Below, piece after piece: positions 14,169 to 21,615 of a stretch of DNA of 22,277 nt. A program made the translations under genes and the position numbers. The DNA is from an uncultured Ruminococcus sp. Lineage in GTDB: Bacteria; Bacillota; Clostridia; Oscillospirales; CAG-272. Within the stretch, counting starts at the first letter, position 1. Every line of letters begins with the position of its first letter. Under the pieces are notes generated by a model. That model was not told the DNA's origin. It did not search any database and saw only the letters and a program-made list of their open reading frames with translations. The stretch covers positions 1-22,277 of the forward strand of contig CACZSA010000089.1 in the NCBI GenBank assembly GCA_902783705.1, given 5' to 3'.

Positions 14169-14893
14169 AAAAACTGACAGTCGCCGGGATCGGCGCGGGG
14201 AATTATGAAGGGCTGACGGTCGCCGCAGTCCGGGCGCTGGAGCAGGCGGACGTGATCGTCGGGTACACGGTGTACTGCGATCTGATGAAGCCGTATTTCC
14301 CGGACAAGACATGGATCTCGACCCCCATGATGAAGGAGATCGAGCGGTGCCGCCTCGCGCTGGAAACGGCGGAGGAGGGGAAAAACACCGTCATGATCTG
14401 CTCGGGCGACGCGGGGATCTACGGCATGGCTTCCCCGATCCTCGAGCTGGCGGGTGAATACGGAGTCGACGTGGATATCGCAGCGGGCGTGACGGCGGCC
14501 TCTTCGGGGGCGGCTCTGCTCGGCTCTCCCCTGACTTCGGACTTCGCCGTCGTCAGTCTCTCCGATCTGCTCACGCCGTGGGAGACCATCGAAAAACGGC
14601 TCGAAGCGGCGGCGGCGGGGGAATTCGTCACGGTGCTCTATAATCCGGCAAGCAAAAAACGGGCGGATTATCTCGAAAAGGCCGCGGAGATCTTTTTGAA
14701 ATACCGCTCCCCGGAGACCGTCTGCGGCGTCGCGCACAATATCGGACGGACGGGCGAGGCCGCGGAGATCCTCACCCTCGGCGAGCTCGCGAAGTACGCC
14801 GCCGATATGTTCACGACGGTCTTCATCGGAAACGGATCGACGAAGATCCTCGGCGGGAAAATGGTGACGCCCCGGGGGTACCGGCATGAATGA
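14165..14893 (+). CDS. cbiH: cobalt-precorrin-3 C17-methyltransferase CbiH
   Basis: CbiH methylates C17 and drives ring contraction. The 242-residue protein has VAGIGAGNYEGLTVAA (6-21), VGYTVYCDLMKPYF (32-45), CSGDAGIYGMASPILELA (79-96) and a C-terminal TTVFIGNGSTK motif, all matching CbiH/CobJ. The start is TTG at 14165, not ATG: a GGAGGG site at 14152-14157 lies 7 bases upstream, the codon overlaps the cbiG stop as TTGA, and translation from it gives the family N-terminus KKLTVAGIGAG. The longer open frame upstream is a shadow of cbiG. Confidence 0.95.
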   Translation: MKKLTVAGIGAGNYEGLTVAAVRALEQADVIVGYTVYCDLMKPYFPDKTWISTPMMKEIERCRLALETAEEGKNTVMICSGDAGIYGMASPILELAGEYGVDVDIAAGVTAASSGAALLGSPLTSDFAVVSLSDLLTPWETIEKRLEAAAAGEFVTVLYNPASKKRADYLEKAAEIFLKYRSPETVCGVAHNIGRTGEAAEILTLGELAKYAADMFTTVFIGNGSTKILGGKMVTPRGYRHE

Positions 14894-16865
14894 AACGCGT
14901 GAAACGATCTGTCTCTTCGCCGGAACGACGGAGGGGAGGCAGCTGGCAGAGCTCCTCTCACAGGCGGCGGACCTGACGGTCTGCGTCGCGACGGAATACG
15001 GGGAGGTCCTCCTCGACGGGATCCCGGACATCGAGATCCGCGCGGGGCGCATGGATGCGGAGGAGATGGCGGCGTTCTTCGGGGAGCGGGCCTTCACCCG
15101 GATCCTCGACGCCACCCATCCCTACGCGGAGCTTGTGACGGAGAATATCCGGGAGGCGGCCCGGCGGTGCGGGATCCCCGTGACGCGGATCCTGCGGGAC
15201 TGCGACGGACAGGTGCCCGGGGCGGAATACGTGCCCTCGGTGGAGGCGGCCCGGGATTTTCTCATGGAGCGCGAAGGCAACATCTTCCTCACGACCGGCG
15301 CGAAGGAGCTCTCCTCCTACGTCGGACTCGACATGAACCGGGTCTGGGCGCGCGTCCTGCCGACCGTCTCCTCGCTCGAAGCCTGCGCCGCGGCGGGGAT
15401 CCCGCAGGCTCACATCCTCGCCGCGCAGGGACCGTTCTCCGAGGAGATCAACCTCGCGCAGATGAAGCAGATCGGCGCGCGGTACATGGTGACCAAGTCC
15501 TCGGGCCGCGCGGGAGGCTTTGACGAGAAGATCCGGGCGGCAAAGGCGGCGGGCGTCCTTCCGGTGATCGTCGGCCTGCCGGATCAGACGGAGGGCGTCT
15601 CCCTCGACGAGGCCGTCGCCGAGCTCAGCCGGACGCTTTCCCTGCCCGGGCGGCGGGTCACGGTCTGCGGCATCGGCCCGGGCGGCGCGGACTGCCTCAC
15701 GGCGGAGGTGAAAAACGCCCTCCTCGACTGCGACGCGGTGATCGGCGCGCGGTCCGTGGCGGAATCCGTCGGCATCGGCAAGCCGCTGTTTTTTGAATTT
15801 CTCCCGGAGAAGATCCGCTCCGTCCTCGACGCCCACCCCGCGATCCGTCATGCGGCGGTCGTCATGCGGGGGGACACGGGATTTTACAGCGGGACGAAAA
15901 AGCTGCTCGGCGCGCTTGACGGGTACGACGTGACCCTTCTGCCGGGGATCTCCTCGGTGTCGGTCTTCGCCGCGCGGCTGGGCGTGAGCTGGGACGACGC
16001 CTCGCTCGTCTCCCTCCACGGACGGGACGCGGATCTGATCCACGCCGTCACGTCCTCGAAAAAGGTCTTCGCGCTGACCGGCGGGGAGAACACGCCCGCG
16101 GCGCTCTGCGGAAGGCTCGTCGAATTCGGCCTTGGGCGTCTGTCCTGCGCCGTCGGAGAACGCCTCTCCTATCCCGACGAACGGATTGCCCGCGGTACGG
16201 CGGAAGAGCTGGCGGCGCGTGACTATGACAGCCTGTCGCTTCTGTATATCGAGAACGACGCGCCGGATTTCCGCGTGCGCCATGGGATCCCGGACGGCGA
16301 ATTCATCCGCGGGGACGTCCCGATGACGAAAGCGGAGGTCCGGGCGGTATCCCTCTCCGCGCTCGATCTGCCCCCGGAGGCCGTCGTGTGCGATATCGGC
16401 GCGGGGACCGGATCGGTCTCGGTGGAATGCGCGCTCACCGCGTACGCCGGACGGGTCTTTGCGATTGAAAAGGAGGCGGACGCCGCGGAGCTGATCCGGC
16501 AGAACCGCCTGAAATTCCGGGTCGAAAACCTCACAGTCGTCGAAGGGCTCGCGCCGGAGATCCTCGCAGACCTGCCCGCGCCGACCCACGCGTTCATCGG
16601 CGGCTCCTCGGGGAATCTGCGGGACATCCTCGCCGCCCTCCTCTCGATGAATCCCGCGGTGAAGATCGTCGTCAACGCCGCGACCATCGAAACGCAGGCG
16701 GAGACGGCGGCCTGCGCGAAGGAGTTCGGATTCGCGGTCTATGAGACCGTCTCCGTCAACGCGGCGCGGTCCCGCAGGCTCGGGCGGTATCACATGATGA
16801 CGGCGCAGAATCCCGTGTCCGTCGTTACCCTCGCGGGAATCCCCGCAGGAGGCGAACCGGCATGA
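14886..16865 (+). CDS. cbiJ-cbiE-cbiT: triple fusion: cobalt-precorrin-6A reductase CbiJ, C5-methyltransferase CbiE, C15-methyltransferase/decarboxylase CbiT
   Basis: One 659-residue frame joins three enzymes. Residues about 7-250 are CbiJ: CLFAGTTEGRQLAELL (9-24), LDATHPYAELVTENI (74-88), LTTGAKEL (135-142), AAQGPFSEE. Residues about 257-455 are CbiE, a tetrapyrrole methylase: VTVCGIGPGGADCLTAE (258-274), VVMRGDTGFYSG (325-336), LLPGISSVSVFAARLG (351-366). Residues about 470-655 are CbiT: GIPDGEFIRGDVPMTKAEVR (467-486) and the methyltransferase motif VVCDIGAGTGSVSVE (500-514). The three act on successive intermediates: reduction of the ring, then methylation at C5 and C15 with decarboxylation of the C12 acetate. 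CbiE-CbiT fusion (as in CobL) is common; adding CbiJ in front is less so. No stop or frameshift interrupts the joints. It overlaps cbiH by 8 bases. Confidence 0.96.
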   Translation: MNETRETICLFAGTTEGRQLAELLSQAADLTVCVATEYGEVLLDGIPDIEIRAGRMDAEEMAAFFGERAFTRILDATHPYAELVTENIREAARRCGIPVTRILRDCDGQVPGAEYVPSVEAARDFLMEREGNIFLTTGAKELSSYVGLDMNRVWARVLPTVSSLEACAAAGIPQAHILAAQGPFSEEINLAQMKQIGARYMVTKSSGRAGGFDEKIRAAKAAGVLPVIVGLPDQTEGVSLDEAVAELSRTLSLPGRRVTVCGIGPGGADCLTAEVKNALLDCDAVIGARSVAESVGIGKPLFFEFLPEKIRSVLDAHPAIRHAAVVMRGDTGFYSGTKKLLGALDGYDVTLLPGISSVSVFAARLGVSWDDASLVSLHGRDADLIHAVTSSKKVFALTGGENTPAALCGRLVEFGLGRLSCAVGERLSYPDERIARGTAEELAARDYDSLSLLYIENDAPDFRVRHGIPDGEFIRGDVPMTKAEVRAVSLSALDLPPEAVVCDIGAGTGSVSVECALTAYAGRVFAIEKEADAAELIRQNRLKFRVENLTVVEGLAPEILADLPAPTHAFIGGSSGNLRDILAALLSMNPAVKIVVNAATIETQAETAACAKEFGFAVYETVSVNAARSRRLGRYHMMTAQNPVSVVTLAGIPAGGEPA

Positions 16866-17836
16866 GAGAGCGGATCCTCTGGCAGACGGCGGCGCTTGTC
16901 TGCGGCTTCATCATCGACTTTTTCGTCGGGGATCCCTATTCGATCCCCCATCCGGTCGTCGCGATCGGAAAATGGATCTCCTTCTTCGACCGCAGACTCC
17001 GCCGCGGCAATTCCAACCCGAAGGACGTGGGACGGGGCGCGCTCACCGTGATCCTCGTCGCCCTCCTCTCCACCCTTCTACCCGCGCTCCTGCTCGATTT
17101 GGCATGGCATCTTCATCCGATCCTCTATTTCGTGCTGAACAGCGTCATGTGCTGGCAGATCCTCGCGGCGCGTCAGCTCTTCCGGGAGGGGAAAAAGGTG
17201 CAGCGGGCGCTCGAGGCAGGCGACACGGAGGGCGCGCGGTATGCGGTCTCGATGATCGTCGGGCGGGACACCGACGTCCTCGACGAGGCCGGGATCTGCC
17301 GTGCGGCGGTCGAAACCGTTGCGGAGAACACCTCGGACGGCGTGATCGCGCCGCTCTGCTGGATCCTCCTCTTCGGCGCGGCGGGCGGCTTCTTCTACAA
17401 ATCGATCAACACCATGGACTCCATGCTGGGGTACAAGAACGAGAAATACCTGTATTTCGGACGCGCCGCGGCAAAGACGGACGACGTCGTGAACTGGATC
17501 CCCGCCCGGCTCTCCGGTCTTCTCCTGGTCCTCTGTGCCCCCCTCTGCCGCCTCGACGGCAAAAACGCATGGAGGATCTTCCGGCGGGACCGCTATAAGC
17601 ACGCGAGCCCGAACTCCGCCCAGTCCGAATCCGCGGCGGCGGGTGCCCTCCGGGTGCGCCTTGCCGGGGACGCGGTCTACGGCGGCGTGGTGCATAAGAA
17701 GGAATTCATCGGCGACCCGCTCCGGGAAATCGAGCCGATGGATATCACCCGGACAGGCAGGCTGATGTACGCGGCGTCGCTCGTGACGCTGATCCTCGGC
17801 GCGCTCCTGCGGGTATTGGTGGCGCTATGCTTCTGA
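16862..17836 (+). CDS. cbiB: adenosylcobinamide-phosphate synthase CbiB
   Basis: CbiB is the membrane enzyme that attaches aminopropanol (or its phosphate) to adenosylcobyric acid. The 324 residues show FVGDPYSIPHPVVAIGKWIS (21-40), ETVAENTSDGVIAPLCW (151-167), SINTMDSMLGYKN (181-193) and HASPNSAQSESAAAGALRVR (about 247-266), the standard family motifs, plus hydrophobic helices near 7-22, 60-80, 86-100, 162-180, 213-230 and the C-terminus. An AGGAGG site lies 9 bases before the ATG, which overlaps the previous stop. Confidence 0.96.
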   Translation: MRERILWQTAALVCGFIIDFFVGDPYSIPHPVVAIGKWISFFDRRLRRGNSNPKDVGRGALTVILVALLSTLLPALLLDLAWHLHPILYFVLNSVMCWQILAARQLFREGKKVQRALEAGDTEGARYAVSMIVGRDTDVLDEAGICRAAVETVAENTSDGVIAPLCWILLFGAAGGFFYKSINTMDSMLGYKNEKYLYFGRAAAKTDDVVNWIPARLSGLLLVLCAPLCRLDGKNAWRIFRRDRYKHASPNSAQSESAAAGALRVRLAGDAVYGGVVHKKEFIGDPLREIEPMDITRTGRLMYAASLVTLILGALLRVLVALCF

Positions 17837-18873
17837 AAGGAAAGAGCCCTCACGGGGGCGATATTTACGAAAATCCGGGCGTCCTCGACTTCTCGGCGAA
17901 CATCCACCCCATGGGAATGCCCGGCGCGGTCAGGGAAGCGCTCATCCGGGCGGCAGGTCGCGCGGACCTCTATCCCGATCCGCACTGCGGCACGCTCCGG
18001 GACAAGCTCGCAGAGGCCGAGGGGATCTCCCGGGATTCGATCCTCTGCGGAAACGGCGCGGCGGAGCTGATCTATCTCTACGCCTACGCGCTCCGTGACC
18101 GGGACATCCGCCCCGCGCTCATCGTCGAGCCGACCTTCTCGGAATACGAGTTGGCGCTTCACGCGGCGGGGATCCCGACGGAGCGGTATTTTCTGCGCGA
18201 GGAGGACGGCTTCCGGCTCACGGCGGAGATCCTCGAGGCGGACCTCCGCCGATTCAGCGCGGTCTTCCTCTGCTCGCCGAACAATCCGACGGGGATCGCC
18301 GTCGATCCGGCCCTGATCCGCGGGCTGGCCGGGACCGGGGTCCGGATGTTCTTCGACTTCTGCTTCCTCGATCTGACCGAGGATCCGGATCGGTATTTCC
18401 TGCCCGCCCTGCTTCGGGAATTTCCGAACGTGACGGTGCTCCGGGCCTTCACGAAGAGCTTCGCGATGGCGGGCGTGCGGCTCGGATACGCGCTCTCCTC
18501 CGATATGGAATTCCTCGGCGGGATGGCGGGAAAATCCCAGTGCTGGAACGTCTCGACCCTCGCGCAGGAGGCCGGGATCGCCGCGCTCGGCTGCCGCGCA
18601 TGGCTCCGGGATTCGGTAAAGTCGATCGCCCGGGAGCGGGAGGGAACGGCGGAGGCGCTTCGATCCCTCGGTCTCACGGTCCTGCCCGGGGAGGCCAACT
18701 ACCTGCTCTGCTTCGCCGACCGTGATCTTCCCGCCCTTCTGCGGGAGCGCGGGATCCTCGTGCGGGACTGCTCCGATTATCCGGGACTCGCCGCCGGCTG
18801 GTTCCGTATGGCCATCCGGACGCCGGAGGAAAACGAAAAACTGCTCACCGCCGTGAGAGAGGTATTACCATGA
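17827..18873 (+). CDS. cobD: L-threonine-O-3-phosphate decarboxylase CobD (PLP enzyme)
   Basis: CobD makes (R)-1-amino-2-propanol phosphate, the linker that CbiB joins to cobyric acid. This 348-residue class I/II aminotransferase-fold protein starts like CobD (HGGDIYENPGVLDFSANIHP, 9-28), has the cofactor-site PNNPTG (151-156), the FFDFCFLDLT strand (175-184) and the PLP lysine K210 in RAFTKSFAMAGVRLGY. By sequence alone it could be confused with histidinol-phosphate aminotransferase, but the start motif and its place between cbiB and cbiP settle the call. It overlaps cbiB by 10 bases. Confidence 0.93.
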   Translation: MLLKGKSPHGGDIYENPGVLDFSANIHPMGMPGAVREALIRAAGRADLYPDPHCGTLRDKLAEAEGISRDSILCGNGAAELIYLYAYALRDRDIRPALIVEPTFSEYELALHAAGIPTERYFLREEDGFRLTAEILEADLRRFSAVFLCSPNNPTGIAVDPALIRGLAGTGVRMFFDFCFLDLTEDPDRYFLPALLREFPNVTVLRAFTKSFAMAGVRLGYALSSDMEFLGGMAGKSQCWNVSTLAQEAGIAALGCRAWLRDSVKSIAREREGTAEALRSLGLTVLPGEANYLLCFADRDLPALLRERGILVRDCSDYPGLAAGWFRMAIRTPEENEKLLTAVREVLP

Positions 18874-20327
18874 GAAAAGCAAAACCCATCATGATCCAGG
18901 GGACGATGTCGAACGCGGGGAAAAGCCTGCTCTGCGCCGCGCTCTGCCGGATCTTTCATCAGGACGGCTACCGCGTCGCGCCGTTCAAGTCGCAGAACAT
19001 GGCGCTCAACTCCTTCATCACCGACGAGGGGCTCGAGATGGGCCGCGCGCAGGTGGTGCAGGCGGAGGCGGCCTGTGTGAAGCCGTCGGTGCTCATGAAT
19101 CCGATCCTGCTCAAGCCCACGACCGACGTGGGTTCGCAGGTGATCGTGAACGGCGAGGTCCGGGGCAACATGCGGGCGGCGGACTATTTCAAGTACAAGA
19201 CGCAGCTCGTCCCCGACATTCTCCGCGCGTACGATACTCTCGCCTCCGAGGCGGACATCATGGTGATCGAGGGCGCGGGCTCCCCGGCGGAGATCAACCT
19301 GAAAAGCGCGGATATCGTCAACATGGGCATGGCGAAGATGGCATCCTCCCCCGTGTTGCTGGTGGGAGACATCGACCGGGGCGGCGTGTTTGCCCAGCTT
19401 TTCGGCACGGTCGCGCTTCTCGAGCCGGACGAGCGGGCGATGGTCAAGGCCACGGTCATCAACAAATTCCGCGGCGACGTGTCGATCCTCGCCCCGGGGC
19501 TGGACATGCTCTATGATCTCGTGAAGGTCCCCTGCGCGGGCGTGGTGCCCTATGTGCGGGTGGATATCGACGACGAGGACAGCCTCAGCGAGCGGCTGAC
19601 GGCGGGCGCGCGGAAGGAGATCGACATCGCGGTCGTCTCCCTGCCCCGGATCTCCAATTTTACCGATTTCTCGCCCTTCTCGCGCTTCTCCGGCGTGTCG
19701 CTCCGGTATGTGAAGAATCTCTTCGAGATGGGTTCGCCGGACATGATCCTCCTGCCCGGGACAAAATCCACGATCTCCGACCTGAAATGGCTGCGCCAGA
19801 ACGGGCTGGAGGCGGCGATCCTGAAGGCGGCCTCGCGCGGGACCCCGGTGTTCGGGATCTGCGGCGGGCTCCAGATGCTCGGGCAGAAGATCTCCGATCC
19901 GTACAACACGGAGGGCGGCGGCGAGATCGCGGGCATGGGACTCTTGCCCATCGAGACCGTCTTTGCGAAAGAAAAGACCCGGACGCAGACCGAAGGGATC
20001 TTCCGGGACGAGGAGGGCCTCTTCGCGGGCCTGAACGGGCTGTATTACCGGGGTTATGAGATCCACATGGGTCAGAGCGGCACGAACGCGCCCCTGATCC
20101 GTTCGGGAAACGTCTGGGGAAGCTACATCCACGGCCTGTTCGACGAAAACGGCATCGCGGAGGTCATCGTGCGCGCGCTCTACGACCGGGCCGGGCTGGA
20201 ATTCGACGAAAATGCGGTCTTCGACGTGCACGAATACAGGGAAAGCCAGTACGACAAGCTGGCGGACGCGGTGCGCGGGGCGCTCGATATGGATATGATC
20301 TACCGAATCATCGAGGAGGGCGTATGA
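18870..20327 (+). CDS. cbiP: cobyric acid synthase CbiP (CobQ)
   Basis: CbiP amidates side chains b, d, e and g of adenosylcobyrinic acid a,c-diamide. The 485 residues begin with the ATPase P-loop IQGTMSNAGKSLLCAALCR (9-27) and the KSQNMALNSFIT motif that distinguishes CbiP from CbiA. A VGDIDRGGVFAQLFGT segment follows. The C-terminal glutamine amidotransferase domain has LLPGTKSTISDL, the nucleophile in GICGGLQMLG (C331) and the histidine in SYIHGLFD (about H421). Normal length. Start and stop overlap the neighbours by 4 bases. Confidence 0.97.
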   Translation: MRKAKPIMIQGTMSNAGKSLLCAALCRIFHQDGYRVAPFKSQNMALNSFITDEGLEMGRAQVVQAEAACVKPSVLMNPILLKPTTDVGSQVIVNGEVRGNMRAADYFKYKTQLVPDILRAYDTLASEADIMVIEGAGSPAEINLKSADIVNMGMAKMASSPVLLVGDIDRGGVFAQLFGTVALLEPDERAMVKATVINKFRGDVSILAPGLDMLYDLVKVPCAGVVPYVRVDIDDEDSLSERLTAGARKEIDIAVVSLPRISNFTDFSPFSRFSGVSLRYVKNLFEMGSPDMILLPGTKSTISDLKWLRQNGLEAAILKAASRGTPVFGICGGLQMLGQKISDPYNTEGGGEIAGMGLLPIETVFAKEKTRTQTEGIFRDEEGLFAGLNGLYYRGYEIHMGQSGTNAPLIRSGNVWGSYIHGLFDENGIAEVIVRALYDRAGLEFDENAVFDVHEYRESQYDKLADAVRGALDMDMIYRIIEEGV

Positions 20328-20833
20328 TCCATTTATACTGCGGCGACGGAAAGGGCAAGACCACGGCGGCGGTCGGGCTGGCGGTACGGGCGGCGGGCGC
20401 GGGGATGCGGGTCCTTTTCGCGCAGTTCTTCAAGGACGGCACCTCGTCGGAGATCGCGTCGCTGCACCTGCTGCCGAACATCGAGACCGCCCACGCCGCC
20501 CTGCACTACGGACGGTTCAAAACGATGAGCGAGGAGCAGCGCTCGGAGATCCACGAAAGCTATTCCGCGCTCCTGTGCGATGGGATCCGGCGAGCCGGGG
20601 AATACGACGTGATCGTCCTCGACGAAGCGGTGTCGGCGTATAACTACGGCATGATCGACAGAGAGGCGCTCACCGGATTTCTCCGGGACGAGGGGAGCCG
20701 CCGGGAGATCGTGCTCACGGGACGAAATCCGGCCCCGGAGCTCACGGAGCTCGCCGATTACGTGACTGAAATGCGCAAGGAGAAGCACCCGTTCGACTGC
20801 GGCATCGCGGCAAGGCGGGGGATCGAGTTCTGA
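20324..20833 (+). CDS. cobO: corrinoid adenosyltransferase, BtuR/CobO type
   Basis: This enzyme transfers the adenosyl group of ATP to cob(I)alamin or cob(I)inamide-type corrinoids. The 169-residue protein begins with the family's P-loop YCGDGKGKTTAAVGLAVRAA (5-24), then LFAQFFKDGTSSE, and has DVIVLDEAVSAYNYGMID and IVLTGRNPAPELTELADYVT further on, the usual CobO/BtuR motifs. It is the last gene of the operon, with a GAGGAGG site just before the ATG. I see no clear terminator after it. Confidence 0.95.
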   Translation: MIHLYCGDGKGKTTAAVGLAVRAAGAGMRVLFAQFFKDGTSSEIASLHLLPNIETAHAALHYGRFKTMSEEQRSEIHESYSALLCDGIRRAGEYDVIVLDEAVSAYNYGMIDREALTGFLRDEGSRREIVLTGRNPAPELTELADYVTEMRKEKHPFDCGIAARRGIEF

Positions 20834-20844
20834 GGGACGCGCGT

Positions 20845-20897
20845 TCACAAAACCTCAACGAACCTCTCATGTTTTTCTAATTTTCCTGTGATACAAT
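20845..20897 (+). promoter_or_regulatory. possible promoter and direct-repeat operator for the two-component genes
   Basis: An extended -10 box TGATACAAT ends at 20897, 40 bases before the response-regulator ATG. No good -35 box lies 16-18 bases upstream. Instead the direct repeat AACCTC occurs at 20851-20856 and 20861-20866 with a 10-base period, preceded by TTCAC at 20844-20848. Half-sites spaced by about one helical turn are typical of OmpR-family regulators, so this may be an activator or autoregulation site. It is a pattern-based guess. Confidence 0.4.
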
Positions 20898-20936
20898 CAA
20901 GCATGGAACTTTGCGAATCATTACCGGAGGGAAACC

Positions 20937-21614
20937 ATGCGGATTTTGTTTGCCGAGGACGAAGCGGATCTGAACCGCATCCTGACAAGGAGGCTGGCGG
21001 AGGAAGGGTACAGCGTGGACTCCTACCGCAACGGCGCGGACGCGCTCGACGCCATGTTGACCGTGGAATACGACGGAGCGATCCTCGATATCATGATGCC
21101 CGGGGCGGACGGATTTACCGTGCTTTCCGCCATGCGGTCGCGGGGGTTGAAGACGCCCGTGCTGTTTCTGACCGCCCGCGATTCCGTCGAAGACCGGGTG
21201 CGGGGGCTGGATGCCGGGGCGGCGGATTACCTTGTCAAGCCCTTCGCCATGGAGGAGCTTCTCGCGCGGGTCCGTGCTCTTCTCCGGCGCGGCGCGGGGG
21301 AGGAGCACAGCCTCCTGACATGCGGCGACCTGACCCTCGATCTCACGGGACACACCGTTTCCCGCGGCGGGGAGGAGATCCCGCTCTCAGCGAAGGAATA
21401 CGCTCTTCTCGAATACCTCCTCTACAACAAAAACCGCATCCTCTCCCGCGAGATGATCGAGGACCACATCTGGAACTACGACTATGAGGGCGGCACGAAC
21501 GTGGTGGACGTGTACGTGAGCTACCTGCGCCGCAAGATCGACGACGGGCGGGACGTGAAGCTCATCCGCACCGTGCGGGGCAGGGGCTATCAGATCAGGG
21601 ATCCGGAGGCGTGA
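20937..21614 (+). CDS. OmpR-family response regulator
   Basis: The 225-residue protein has a receiver domain (1 to about 118) with the acidic pair E8/D9 (AEDEAD), phosphoacceptor D51 in AILDIMMPGADG, a threonine in FLTARD and the conserved lysine in YLVKPF. A winged-helix DNA-binding domain follows (about 126-222), with LSAKEYALLEYLLYNKN, the VDVYVSYLRRKID helix and the TVRGRGY wing. A GGAGG site precedes the ATG. It forms a pair with the sensor kinase one base downstream. The inducing signal is not evident; proximity to the B12 operon is not proof of a link, since the promoter region between them suggests a separate unit. Confidence 0.95.
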   Translation: MRILFAEDEADLNRILTRRLAEEGYSVDSYRNGADALDAMLTVEYDGAILDIMMPGADGFTVLSAMRSRGLKTPVLFLTARDSVEDRVRGLDAGAADYLVKPFAMEELLARVRALLRRGAGEEHSLLTCGDLTLDLTGHTVSRGGEEIPLSAKEYALLEYLLYNKNRILSREMIEDHIWNYDYEGGTNVVDVYVSYLRRKIDDGRDVKLIRTVRGRGYQIRDPEA

Positions 21615-21615
21615 C

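Noticed and set aside
14958..16793. 611-codon open frame on the minus strand, antisense to cbiJ-cbiE-cbiT
   Set aside because: The plus-strand frame has unmistakable enzyme motifs throughout. The antisense translation is very rich in Arg, Asp, Gly and His without any domain pattern, as expected from codon bias in GC-rich DNA.
18777..20231. 484-codon open frame on the minus strand, antisense to cbiP
   Set aside because: Same reason: cbiP is certain on the plus strand, and the opposite frame gives low-complexity His/Arg/Asp-rich sequence.
20834..20936. Terminator after cobO
   Set aside because: I looked for a GC stem followed by T residues; only a weak GC-rich stretch without a T-run is present.
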